Shown: positions 1 through 7,506, numbered from the stretch's first letter. The stretch: 8,834 nucleotides of DNA from Bacteroidota bacterium (GCA_030540495.1 JAUNWC010000046.1:1-8834), one strand, 5' to 3'. Notes: a model not told the origin generated them from the sequence alone. Numbers and translations are program-made.

Positions 1-1182
1 GTTATCCGTAAAGCCATACATATAACCATCTTTTTGGCTTTCTTCCCAAAGCACAGAAGTTGTTTTATTGATATTATCTAAGTAGAAATTATGCTTTTTC
101 TCTACGGAAAGTTGTTGCAATAACTCACTTCTTATTTTTCTTTCTCTTACTGGTACTTTCTCTGCTAAATTCTTAGCCAAAGCGTCCGGTCTTTCAGAAT
201 AAGGAAAAACATGAATAAAAGCAATAGGTAGAGAACGAAGAAAGTCCAAACATTCTTTAAATTCCTTTTCTCCCTCTCCATTAAATCCTGTCATAACATC
301 GCAAGCAATAAAACTATTAGGCATTTTTTCTTTGATATACAAGACACTATCCCTAAAAAGAGCAGTATCATAGTTACGCTTCATTATTTTTAAGACCTTA
401 TCGCTACCTGCTTGCAAAGGTATGTGAAAATGAGGCATAAACGATTGAGAATTGGCACAAAAATCAATAATCTCTTTGCTTAATAAATCAGGTTCTATGC
501 TTGAAATTCTATATCTTTTTATTTCCGAAATCTTGTCCAATTCTTTTATTAATCCAAAAAAATTTTCTCCGTTTCTTTTACCAAAATCTCCTATATTTAC
601 TCCCGTAATTACCACTTCTTTTTTATTCTCTTTTGCCAACAATTTAGCATCCTGTACTGCCTGCTCTATGGTGCAAGACCTTGAGCGACCACGAGCAAAA
701 GGTATTTCACAATAAGTACAAAAATAATCGCAACCATCCTGCACTTTAAGAAAACCTCTTGTCCTATCAGAAAAAGAAACAGAGGAGTAAAAACTATGCA
801 AACGAGAAATATCTTTTACAAAATTTTGCAACTCCATATTTTTCTCCCATTGCAAAACTTTTTCTATAAGTGTGTGTTTATTATCGTTGCCAAGAATAAT
901 ATTTACACCCTCTATTTTTGCTATTTCCTTTGCATTAACCTGAGCAAAACAACCAATAACTGCAATAAGACCATCGGGATTAAGATTATGGGCTTGACGT
1001 ACAATGTTTCTGCATTTTTTTTCTGCAACAGCAGTTACCGTACAAGTATTTACAACATAAACATCAGCCTTTTCCTTAAAAGAAACTTCCTTATACCCCA
1101 CGGCTATAAATCGTCTCAAAAGGTCGGAACTCTCGGCAAAATTTAACTTACATCCTAAGGTATGAAAGGCTATCGTAGGCAT
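1..1182 (-). CDS. mtaB: tRNA t6A37 methylthiotransferase MtaB (3' end outside window)
   Basis: Radical SAM enzyme predicted to add a methylthio group to N6-threonylcarbamoyladenosine at tRNA position 37 (ms2t6A) in the cytoplasm. The window holds 394 codons from the ATG at 1182, and the end is cut by the window edge. The N-terminal UPF0004 domain carries the three cysteines of the auxiliary 4Fe-4S cluster: C11 in HTLGCKLN, C47 in VNTCTVT and C78 in VIGCFAQ. The radical SAM motif CxxxCxxC is C151-DYF-C155-TY-C158, followed by EIPFARGRSRS. GCKLN and the ARGRSRS stretch fit MtaB (YqeV) better than MiaB or RimO. Any C-terminal TRAM domain would lie mostly outside the window. The start fits the family, and no strong Shine-Dalgarno is visible upstream, as is common in Bacteroidota. 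The gene follows a long palindrome by only 24 bases, so its promoter is not obvious. The family call is strong; the exact tRNA substrate is inferred from the family. Confidence 0.93.
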   Translation of the reverse strand, partial: MPTIAFHTLGCKLNFAESSDLLRRFIAVGYKEVSFKEKADVYVVNTCTVTAVAEKKCRNIVRQAHNLNPDGLIAVIGCFAQVNAKEIAKIEGVNIILGNDNKHTLIEKVLQWEKNMELQNFVKDISRLHSFYSSVSFSDRTRGFLKVQDGCDYFCTYCEIPFARGRSRSCTIEQAVQDAKLLAKENKKEVVITGVNIGDFGKRNGENFFGLIKELDKISEIKRYRISSIEPDLLSKEIIDFCANSQSFMPHFHIPLQAGSDKVLKIMKRNYDTALFRDSVLYIKEKMPNSFIACDVMTGFNGEGEKEFKECLDFLRSLPIAFIHVFPYSERPDALAKNLAEKVPVRERKIRSELLQQLSVEKKHNFYLDNINKTTSVLWEESQKDGYMYGFTDN

Positions 1183-1206
1183 AATGTTTTATATAAGAAT
1201 ATTAGA

Positions 1207-1254
1207 AAGTTATCAAGTTGTTGGAAAAATATTTTTCCAACAACTTGATAACTT
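1207..1254 (-). terminator. Perfect 48-base palindrome after tktC, probable terminator
   Basis: The two 24-base arms (1207-1230 and 1231-1254) are exact reverse complements with no mismatch. The arm begins AAGTTATCAAGTTG and the centre is AAAAATATTTTT. In minus-strand RNA it would fold into a stem of about 20 pairs with a small AU loop. It starts 10 bases after the tktC stop and is followed by the moderately U-rich UCUAAUAUUCUUAU. This position suits a terminator for the transketolase operon. The poor U-tract and the closeness to the mtaB start (24 bases) mean that a regulatory or attenuating role is possible. Confidence 0.7.
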
Positions 1255-1264
1255 ATTTGTTTGC

Positions 1265-2227
1265 TTATCTATTATTTTTTCTTTGAATAACTTTTTTGGT
1301 AGCAAGAACAATGTTTTTCGCATCCAAACCATATTTTTCCATTAGTTGCATAGGTTTGCCCGATTCTCCAAACTTGTCATCCACTCCAACGTACTCCATA
1401 GGTGAAGGCAAGTTTCTTGCAAGCAATTGAGCAATACTATCTCCCAAACCTCCATTGTATTCGTGTTCTTCACAAGTAACAACACAGCCTGTCTTTCTTA
1501 CAGAGTTTAATACAGCCTCGTTGTCCAAAGGTTTTATGGTGTGTATGTTTATTATTTCGGCTTGTATGCCTTCTTTTTCTAATTCCTGGGCGGCAAGTAT
1601 TGCTTGCCAAACCAAATGTCCTGTGGCAAATATACTTACGTCCTTTCCTTCGTTTAACAAAAGTGCTTTGCCTATCTCAAAAGGAGTATCTTCTGTAAGA
1701 AAAACGGGTACTTTTGGTCTGCCATAACGAATATAAACAGGACCAGAAAACTTTGCTGCCGCTATGGTTGCTTGTTTTGCCTGAGTAAAATCGCAAGGAT
1801 TGATAACAACCATATTTGGCAACATTTTCATAAGTCCAATATCTTCCAAAATCTGATGCGTTGCTCCGTCTTCTCCCAATGTTAAACCGGCATGCGAGCC
1901 TGCTATTTTTACATTAGTATCCGAGTAAGCAACACTCTGACGTATTTGGTCGTATGTTCTGCCAGTGGAAAAAGCGGCAAAAGAACCAACAAAAGGTACT
2001 TTGCCACTAAGAGCCATACCAGAGGCTATGCTTATCATATTGCTCTCTGCTATACCCACCTCTATAAATCGCTCCGGAAATTCTTTCTGAAACAAATCCA
2101 TTCTAACACTTGGACTAAGGTCAGCACACAAAGCCACAACGTTAGGATTTTCTTTTCCGGCCACAACCAATCCTTCTCCAAAACCGGAACGGGTATCTTT
2201 TTCTGCTAATATTTTGTATTCTTTCAT
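1265..2227 (-). CDS. Transketolase, C-terminal subunit (pyrimidine-binding half)
   Basis: This 320-residue cytoplasmic protein is the second half of a split transketolase, which moves two-carbon units between sugar phosphates in the non-oxidative pentose phosphate pathway. It should assemble with the N-terminal subunit encoded two genes upstream to form the thiamine diphosphate site. The glutamate that activates the cofactor is E61 in IEVGIAESNM. The conserved GEDGATHQ stretch is at residues 118-125, and GRPKVPVF begins the linker to the C-terminal transketolase domain (about residues 190-310), which contains the EEHEYNGGLG segment. The length is usual for split C-terminal subunits. The ATG overlaps the TGA of the VWA gene as ATGA, and the preceding AAGAAG may act as ribosome binding site, so translation is probably coupled. 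The stop is followed by a large palindrome. DXS is a paralogous alternative, but the neighbouring matching N-half favours transketolase. Confidence 0.95.
   Translation of the reverse strand: MKEYKILAEKDTRSGFGEGLVVAGKENPNVVALCADLSPSVRMDLFQKEFPERFIEVGIAESNMISIASGMALSGKVPFVGSFAAFSTGRTYDQIRQSVAYSDTNVKIAGSHAGLTLGEDGATHQILEDIGLMKMLPNMVVINPCDFTQAKQATIAAAKFSGPVYIRYGRPKVPVFLTEDTPFEIGKALLLNEGKDVSIFATGHLVWQAILAAQELEKEGIQAEIINIHTIKPLDNEAVLNSVRKTGCVVTCEEHEYNGGLGDSIAQLLARNLPSPMEYVGVDDKFGESGKPMQLMEKYGLDAKNIVLATKKVIQRKNNR
2224..2227 (-). other. ATGA stop-start overlap, VWA gene to tktC
   Basis: Read on the minus strand, ATG (2227-2225) starts the transketolase C-subunit and TGA (2226-2224) stops the VWA protein. 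Such four-base overlaps usually indicate co-transcription and coupled translation. Confidence 0.85.
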
Positions 2228-3702
2228 TTCTTCTTTTTTGCAAATAAAGTTACATTAGTTATTTTATTTGATTCTATTTTAATTTCTTGGGTTATACTCT
2301 CCGTCGTTTTAGTGGCATTGGTTTGCTTTGCTACCACAACATAAACACCAGGCAATAGTTCTATATTTTCTTTTACCTTTTCGTTGTTAAGATTACATAC
2401 CCAAATCAAGTTTTCTTTTTCTTTTACAAACAACGCTCCCGTTATATTGCTCTTAACCTTATCTAAGGACAAAACTCCCGCAAGAGGTATCTCTACTGTT
2501 GTTAAAGAGGATTGTCCTATTTCTACACTATCAATATTCAATCGTGGCAAAGACAATACTTCCAAATCATAGTTACCTACAAGATATTTTTCCTTTTGGT
2601 TAATGTTTTGCAGGTTTATGGTTTGTTTTTCTCTTGTTTTTCTAACTATTACGGGATAGGATTTTATATTTAAATCATTTTTATCCGAAGTAAATTTAAT
2701 CAACAAACTACCCTGAGGAGCCTTTATAGGTACAATGGTATGACTGCCCGCAACTATCTTAACATTGTCTTGCCTTGTTGGAGGAATAGTATGCACAACA
2801 ATATCATACTCTGTTAAAGGGTCTATGAATATAGTATCGGAAATGCCTTTTTGGTTGAAAGTATGAACAAAACTATACCTTGTTTGCTTGCTTTTGGCAT
2901 CCGAAAATGTTATAGGAATATTGGTCTCTGTGGTTTCCATATAGGAGTCTAACAAATTAACCTGAGCGGAAGTATTATAAAGAGCCTGTTTTACTATATC
3001 GTTCATTATCTTTGAAAACTCTACTTCATTATTAGCCTCATAGTAAGAACCCACATTTTGATAAAAGTTCTTCATTCCCCTGTTGATACCTATTATAAAA
3101 GGTTTGAGTATTACGCCTTGTGTTTGCAATTGTTGTGAAATCAAAGCCAAATCTCCTCCGCAACGTTCCACATTGTTTAGTATCATAATAACAATGTTTC
3201 TACTGCTTTTTTCTGCAGGGAAGTCATCTTTGATTTTTTCCATAGCACTGCCAACAGCCGAAGTTCCCTTTGGTACCAAGCCTTTTATTTTGGATTTTAA
3301 TGCATCAGAATTAAGTCTATAAAAAGGCACAAGCAAACGAGTATCCTCACAATCTGTTAGGGAATAATCTTTTTCGCTACCAAAAACCCTTAAAGCACAC
3401 TCAACTCCCTCTTGCAAAGACAAAGTATCTATAATATTGGAAACAAGATTTTGAGTTATTTTTATTTTACTATCGCTCTGCCATTTCTCATACATATTGT
3501 AAGAACTATCCACAATGAAAAGTATTTTTGTCTTTTCGTTGTTGGTATTCTTAGTTATTTTTACCCCTCTTGGTTGAGCAAAAACTGATAAGGACAGAAG
3601 TAAAATACATATACATAATGTATGATGCACTAAGGCGAATATGTTCTTTTCAAACATATTCTTTTTGTTTCTTATGTATGACATCAAACATTCAAAACTC
3701 AT
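2224..3702 (-). CDS. Secreted von Willebrand factor A-domain protein with degenerate MIDAS and three tandem C-terminal modules
   Basis: Function unknown; a 492-residue exported protein. The N-terminus has a hydrophobic stretch, CICILLLSLSVFA (about residues 30-42), ending in a likely signal peptidase I site before QPRG. The VWA domain spans about residues 59-240. Its metal-site motif DxSxS reads D65-S-S67-Y-N69, so the last serine is asparagine. The loop threonine T147 (PKGTSAVGSAM) remains. The usual aspartate before the ERCGGD stretch is N176 (ILNNVERCGGD). C118 (DCEDTR) and C181 (ERCGGD) are typical of a VWA subfamily found in Bacteroidota. Residues 247-492 form three similar beta-rich modules. 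The ATG at 3702 is chosen because it lies 2 bases after the tktN stop, with GGGAG about 10 bases upstream. An in-frame TTG at 3708 would add two residues, while ATGs at 3684 or 3657 would give a shorter, more standard signal peptide. The position between two transketolase halves suggests co-expression, but no functional link can be shown. Confidence 0.85.
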   Translation of the reverse strand: MSFECLMSYIRNKKNMFEKNIFALVHHTLCICILLLSLSVFAQPRGVKITKNTNNEKTKILFIVDSSYNMYEKWQSDSKIKITQNLVSNIIDTLSLQEGVECALRVFGSEKDYSLTDCEDTRLLVPFYRLNSDALKSKIKGLVPKGTSAVGSAMEKIKDDFPAEKSSRNIVIMILNNVERCGGDLALISQQLQTQGVILKPFIIGINRGMKNFYQNVGSYYEANNEVEFSKIMNDIVKQALYNTSAQVNLLDSYMETTETNIPITFSDAKSKQTRYSFVHTFNQKGISDTIFIDPLTEYDIVVHTIPPTRQDNVKIVAGSHTIVPIKAPQGSLLIKFTSDKNDLNIKSYPVIVRKTREKQTINLQNINQKEKYLVGNYDLEVLSLPRLNIDSVEIGQSSLTTVEIPLAGVLSLDKVKSNITGALFVKEKENLIWVCNLNNEKVKENIELLPGVYVVVAKQTNATKTTESITQEIKIESNKITNVTLFAKKKK

Positions 3703-3704
3703 AA

Positions 3705-4550
3705 TCAATAATCTCCCAATGTTTCTTGCAATTGTGCAAGCGCTTGTTTGGTTTGTTCTTCACTTGGAGCCTTGCCATGCCAACCGTTGTCATCTAACAT
3801 AAAATCAACACCATAACCCATTTTGGTATTCATTAATAGCATTACCGGTTTTCCTTTAAAACAACTTTGTTTGCATTCTTTTAGTGTACTTACAAGTTCT
3901 TGCATATCATTGCCATTACACTCTTTTACCTCCCATTTGAAAGCCAAAAACTTTTCTTTCAAAGAAGAAGAATCACAAACCTCCTCTGTTCTTCCATCTA
4001 TTTGAGCATGATTGACATCAATAATAGCAATAAGATTATCAACTTTGTTGGCACCTGCAAACATGGCCGCCTCCCATATCTGTCCTTCTTCTATTTCTCC
4101 GTCTCCGTGCAAAGTAAAAACAAGTTTTTTGTCGTTGTCCATTTTCTTTGCCAAAGCGGCTCCTATTCCTACACTCAAACCCTGTCCCAAAGAACCACTT
4201 GCCACTCTCACTCCTTCCAACTTAAAATGATAGGAAGGGTGTCCTTGCAAACGAGACCCCATCTGTCTAAGGGTAGCCAATTCTTTTATAGGAAAATATC
4301 CTCTACGCGCCAAGGCTGAATACCAAACCGGAGCAATATGTCCTATGCTAAGAAAAAACATATCTTCCTCTGTTCCTTCGCGGGTGAAGTTTTTTGGCTC
4401 TACATCCATAACCTCAAAATACAGTGCTGTCAATAAATCAGCACAGTCCAAACTTCCTCCCGGATGCCCAGAATTAGCAGAACATATCATACGCAAAACA
4501 TCTCTACGTATTTGAGTTGCAATATCTTGTAATTCCTTTATAGTTTTCAT
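3705..4550 (-). CDS. Transketolase, N-terminal subunit (diphosphate-binding half)
   Basis: This 281-residue protein is the first half of a split transketolase and carries the part that holds the diphosphate and Mg2+ of thiamine diphosphate. Visible motifs are SGHPGGS (27-33), the LSIGH segment (67-71), LQGHP (101-105), GSLGQGL (119-125), and the metal/cofactor motif G149-D-G-E with the downstream N180 of DVNHAQIDG. The segment EEGQIWEAAMFAG (154-166) is characteristic of transketolase rather than DXS. It starts the three-gene unit with the VWA gene and the C-terminal subunit; the VWA ATG follows its TGA after 2 bases. The ATG at 4550 places the first helix as expected. Upstream lies a 145-base gap containing the serC terminator. 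I found no clear Bacteroidota-type promoter there, although one must exist if the terminator is efficient. The two subunits must work together, since neither alone forms the active site. Confidence 0.95.
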   Translation of the reverse strand: MKTIKELQDIATQIRRDVLRMICSANSGHPGGSLDCADLLTALYFEVMDVEPKNFTREGTEEDMFFLSIGHIAPVWYSALARRGYFPIKELATLRQMGSRLQGHPSYHFKLEGVRVASGSLGQGLSVGIGAALAKKMDNDKKLVFTLHGDGEIEEGQIWEAAMFAGANKVDNLIAIIDVNHAQIDGRTEEVCDSSSLKEKFLAFKWEVKECNGNDMQELVSTLKECKQSCFKGKPVMLLMNTKMGYGVDFMLDDNGWHGKAPSEEQTKQALAQLQETLGDY

Positions 4551-4641
4551 TATAAGTTTATTTTCTTTCGTGTTTTTTTGATAAAATATGTAATAATTTT
4601 CTTAATAAGCCTATCTTTATCCACTATTATATATAAAACAA

Positions 4642-4674
4642 TAGCAAGGGAAGAGTATATTTCTTCCCTCGCTA
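4642..4674 (-). terminator. Intrinsic terminator after serC
   Basis: In minus-strand RNA, UAGCGAGGGAAGA pairs with UCUUCCCUUGCUA around a 7-base loop, giving a 13-pair stem. One pair is G-U; on the plus strand it would be an A-C mismatch, so the structure favours the minus-strand transcript. UUGUUUUAUAU follows at once. It lies 21 bases after the serC stop and separates serC from the transketolase operon. Confidence 0.82.
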
Positions 4675-4695
4675 CAGAAATCAAAAAATCACAAC

Positions 4696-5784
4696 TTATG
4701 CATTTTTCTTTTCAAATTCTTGCATACAATCAACCAAAGCCTGTACGTCTTCTATCTCGCAAGCATTGTACAAAGAAGCACGGAAACCACCAACACTTCT
4801 GTGTCCTTTAATACCTATCATACCGTTAGCCTTAGCAAATTCCATAAATTCTTTTTCTTTGTCTTCATAACCCTTAGCCATAACAAAGCAAACATTCATC
4901 AAAGAGCGGTCTTCTTTTGCTACAGTGCCAACAAACATTTTATTGCGGTCTATTTCGTTATAAAGCAAATCTGCTTTCTCTTGATTGCGTTTTTGTATCC
5001 ACTCTATACCTCCATTGTCTTTCAACCATTTAAGAGTTTCGTGCATAACAAATATAGCACTTACAGGAGGAGTGTTAAACATACTTTCCTTGTCTATATG
5101 GGTACGATAATCAACCATAGTAGGCAAAACAGGAAGATTTTTTCTATCTGTTATTTTGCCAAGAACATCCTCTCTAACAATAACAAATGTAACTCCGGCA
5201 GGACCTACGTTCTTTTGTGCTCCACCATAGATAAGAGCATATTTTGTAACATCCACAGGACGAGACATAATATCAGAAGACATATCTGCAACAAGATTGA
5301 TAGGGCAATCAATATCTTCTTTTATTTCTGTTCCGTAAATAGTGTTGTTTGTAGTAATATGGAAATAATCAGCATCTGTAGGAATGGTGTAATTCTTTGG
5401 AATATAAGAATAATTCTTATCCTCAGAAGAAGCAACTATCTCTGTTTCTCCAAATATTTTTGCCTCTTTTGCTGCTTTCTTTGCCCAAACACCTGTTTGC
5501 AAATAAGCAGCCTTTTTATTCAAAAGGTTAGCAGGAACAGTGAAGAACTGAGTAGAAGCACCACCACCAAGGAACAATATTTTGTAATTCTCTGGTATAT
5601 GAAGCAAATCTCTCCACAATTGAACAGTTTCGCTCATTATTCTTTCCCAACCTGGGGTACGGTGAGATATTTCCAACAAGCCAACACCTGTGTTGTCAAA
5701 ATTTTCTATTGCTTTTCTTGTAGCCTCTGTTGCAGCCTTTGGTAAAATACAAGGACCTGCATTAAAGATATGTACTTTTGCCAT
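4696..5784 (-). CDS. serC: Phosphoserine aminotransferase
   Basis: PLP-dependent class V aminotransferase that converts 3-phosphohydroxypyruvate and glutamate to phosphoserine and 2-oxoglutarate in serine synthesis, and usually also acts in the 4-phosphohydroxythreonine step of PLP synthesis. It is 362 residues from the ATG at 5784, the normal family length. The start MAKVHIFNAGPCILP is the standard SerC N-terminus. Other marks are HRTPGWERIM (41-50), the phosphate-binding GGGAST (73-78), W100 stacking on the cofactor, D167 (VADMSSDIMSRP) bonding the pyridine nitrogen, and the Schiff-base lysine K191 in GGAQKNVGPAG. An in-frame TTG at 5847 would add 21 residues unlike any SerC and is rejected as start. 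In many Bacteroidota serC is followed by serA; here a terminator follows and the next gene is transketolase. It is probably transcribed alone or by readthrough from the PNGase-like gene. Confidence 0.97.
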   Translation of the reverse strand: MAKVHIFNAGPCILPKAATEATRKAIENFDNTGVGLLEISHRTPGWERIMSETVQLWRDLLHIPENYKILFLGGGASTQFFTVPANLLNKKAAYLQTGVWAKKAAKEAKIFGETEIVASSEDKNYSYIPKNYTIPTDADYFHITTNNTIYGTEIKEDIDCPINLVADMSSDIMSRPVDVTKYALIYGGAQKNVGPAGVTFVIVREDVLGKITDRKNLPVLPTMVDYRTHIDKESMFNTPPVSAIFVMHETLKWLKDNGGIEWIQKRNQEKADLLYNEIDRNKMFVGTVAKEDRSLMNVCFVMAKGYEDKEKEFMEFAKANGMIGIKGHRSVGGFRASLYNACEIEDVQALVDCMQEFEKKNA

Positions 5785-5813
5785 TTTTATTTTAAATTTT
5801 AAGTTATAAATAT

Positions 5814-5834
5814 AATATGAGTTTCCCTCACATC
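5814..5834 (-). other. Small hairpin upstream of serC
   Basis: In minus-strand RNA, GAUGUGAG pairs with CUCAUAUU around a GGAAA loop: an 8-pair stem with two G-U pairs that would be mismatches on the other strand. AUAUUUAUAA follows. It lies 53 bases after the PNGase-like stop and 29 bases before the serC start. It could be a weak terminator for the upstream pair or a leader structure of serC. The stem is short and chance is not excluded. Confidence 0.3.
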
Positions 5835-5886
5835 TTTTAATTTGCAAACGTTAAATATTTTCTTTTATTGTTTTATATATTATTTT

Positions 5887-7506
5887 TTAATCTAAATTTC
5901 TATACATTTTATATTCTGTCCATCCATTGCAAGTTATTTTTGCTTGATAATATCCTTTCTCAAAATCTTTGCAATCTATGTTTATATCATGTTTATTTTT
6001 GCTATCAAAGACTTGATTATAAACCTCTTCCCCAGTTTTTCTATTTTTTATTGTTATGGACAAGGCATCTTTCTCTCCCTCTTTGCAAAAGAATATTATG
6101 CGAAATTCTTTTTTCTCTTTGTCTTGTAGAGCAACAAGATTGTTGTCTTTGTGCCTTATGTTTTCGTCTCTAACAACAAAAGGTTGATATATTTGGCAAC
6201 CAAAATCAGGCTCAAAGGCATATAACAACTCTGTTGAATCTTTGTCATAAATAAGCACATAGCCATCGCCCTGATTGGGATTTGCCCACCAAGAAAGCCC
6301 ATCACAATCCTCGTCTATTATTCTTAAAATATAACTCTCTTTGTCTTCTAATCTAATCTTGTTGGCATATATCTTATTTGTCTCAAATTGACTTCGTTCA
6401 TAAAGTTTTGTTTTCAGAGTATCCTCCCTTTGTATATACCATTTGTTTCTTGCTTCGTTGTTTGTCTTAAACACCAAAATAAACTCTTTAGGCAAAACAA
6501 TGGGCTCTAATTTAAACTCTCTTTCCTCTAAAATTTCTCTGTGTTTATAATTCTTATCACCTATAAAGAATAAATCATTGGCTATTTGATAACCTGCCTC
6601 ACCAGAGTTTTGTCCATTATAATATTCAAAGAACAGGTTAATGTTCAATTTGTTATCCTTTATAAAAGGAGTTAAATCATAGTAATACTCATTAACCTTA
6701 GTACCCGGACACCAGCCCGAACGATTATATATCCACGTGCCTCCTTGCGGCTGTATAGGGTTGCAACCACAATCGTCTCTCCATACGCTTTGAGTACTTA
6801 CCTCTTTGCCATTTACAACGTAAGTATAAGATTTTTCCAAAAACTCAGCAGCAGCATTTATTCTATCGCCTCCATGTCCAGAAACAGTCATACGAGCCAA
6901 AACTTGTTTGGTACCCTTGGGAATGGATATTGTTTTTTCGGGTAGAAATTCGTTTATAGAGGAGTCTTCTCTGCCAAAAGGATAGTAGCCAAAATAAATA
7001 TTTTTGGTTTCAAGAAATTGTGTAGCCTTTTCTTTCTGAGAATATTGTGTAAAAATAAAGTTGGTGGAAGCAAGAAATCCATCCTGATAACCTTCGTAAG
7101 AAACTATTATTTCTACACTATCTTTCATCAAAGGCAAATATTCAGTGATATTCCATTGCAAATGATAGTCCCATTTACTTGCATTTTCTCCCTGATTGTA
7201 CCAACCAGAATAAGGGGTTATCATTCTACCAAGTTGATAGGTCGCTTTACTGTTGTTTGGTCGTAATAAAATACTTATGGAATAGTCCCAGTCCGAGCAT
7301 TTTTTCTCAGGACAATTCAAAGAAAAGTCCAAAGTAATATCTTTTATTTTCTTGTCTTTTACGGGGAAAAGCACTTTTTGAGAATATTCTTCTCTTGTCT
7401 GTAAATGTGTGCGATTATGAACCAAAACACTAAAAGTTTCCTCCTGTGCTTGCATTCCTAAACATAGTACTAAAAAGAAAAATAATACTAAACTACATTT
7501 TTTCAT
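5887..7506 (-). CDS. Secreted peptide-N-glycosidase F-like protein with extra C-terminal region
   Basis: A 539-residue exported protein related to PNGase F, which cuts the amide bond between asparagine and N-linked glycans. Residues 1-20 are a signal peptide with likely cleavage QA|QEE; C15 does not sit in a lipobox. About residues 25-165 match the PNGase F N-domain and 187-310 the C-domain. N64-CPEKKCSDWD-Y75 aligns with the NECPNKTCDEWDR segment of Elizabethkingia PNGase F, so D74 matches catalytic D60, but R61 is replaced by Y75. LGRMITPY (92-99) is conserved. AAEF (219-222) aligns with CAEW, so E221 matches E206, without the flanking cysteines. The E118 equivalent is unclear (S136 or E138). 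NRSGWCPG (261-268) is strongly conserved. Residues about 315-539 lie beyond the length of classical PNGase F. They include DEDCDGLSWW and end in a beta-rich tail reminiscent of a type IX secretion signal. Family membership is firm; glycan-releasing activity is inferred. The gene follows the M16 gene by 24 bases and is probably co-transcribed with it. Confidence 0.85.
   Translation of the reverse strand: MKKCSLVLFFFLVLCLGMQAQEETFSVLVHNRTHLQTREEYSQKVLFPVKDKKIKDITLDFSLNCPEKKCSDWDYSISILLRPNNSKATYQLGRMITPYSGWYNQGENASKWDYHLQWNITEYLPLMKDSVEIIVSYEGYQDGFLASTNFIFTQYSQKEKATQFLETKNIYFGYYPFGREDSSINEFLPEKTISIPKGTKQVLARMTVSGHGGDRINAAAEFLEKSYTYVVNGKEVSTQSVWRDDCGCNPIQPQGGTWIYNRSGWCPGTKVNEYYYDLTPFIKDNKLNINLFFEYYNGQNSGEAGYQIANDLFFIGDKNYKHREILEEREFKLEPIVLPKEFILVFKTNNEARNKWYIQREDTLKTKLYERSQFETNKIYANKIRLEDKESYILRIIDEDCDGLSWWANPNQGDGYVLIYDKDSTELLYAFEPDFGCQIYQPFVVRDENIRHKDNNLVALQDKEKKEFRIIFFCKEGEKDALSITIKNRKTGEEVYNQVFDSKNKHDINIDCKDFEKGYYQAKITCNGWTEYKMYRNLD

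Noticed and set aside
452..1146. Plus-strand open frames of 87 and 116 codons in the left part
   Set aside because: They lie antisense to mtaB, which is supported by its cluster cysteines and the CxxxCxxC motif.
3706..3708. TTG as start of the VWA gene
   Set aside because: It adds only two residues; the ATG at 3702 is a better start codon at suitable distance from GGGAG. The TTG cannot be fully excluded.
4551..4641. Bacteroidota-type promoter (TTTG, about 20 bases, TAnnTTTG) before tktN
   Set aside because: Only partial AT-rich resemblances such as TATTTTAT occur, with no TTTG element at the right distance.
4720..5745. 341-codon open frame on the plus strand opposite serC
   Set aside because: It is fully antisense to a textbook serC with all catalytic residues. 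The predicted product is a Cys/Phe/Ile-rich sequence with no recognisable domain, as expected for a shadow frame in AT-rich DNA.
5785..5847. N-terminal extension of SerC from the TTG at 5847
   Set aside because: The extra 21 residues are unlike the family, whose N-terminus matches exactly from the ATG at 5784. The extension also covers the small hairpin.
5785..5886. Promoter before serC, using the TTTG in ACGTTTGCAA
   Set aside because: The best downstream TAnnTTTG-like sequence, TATATTTA, is about 30 bases away rather than 19-21, and lacks the final G.
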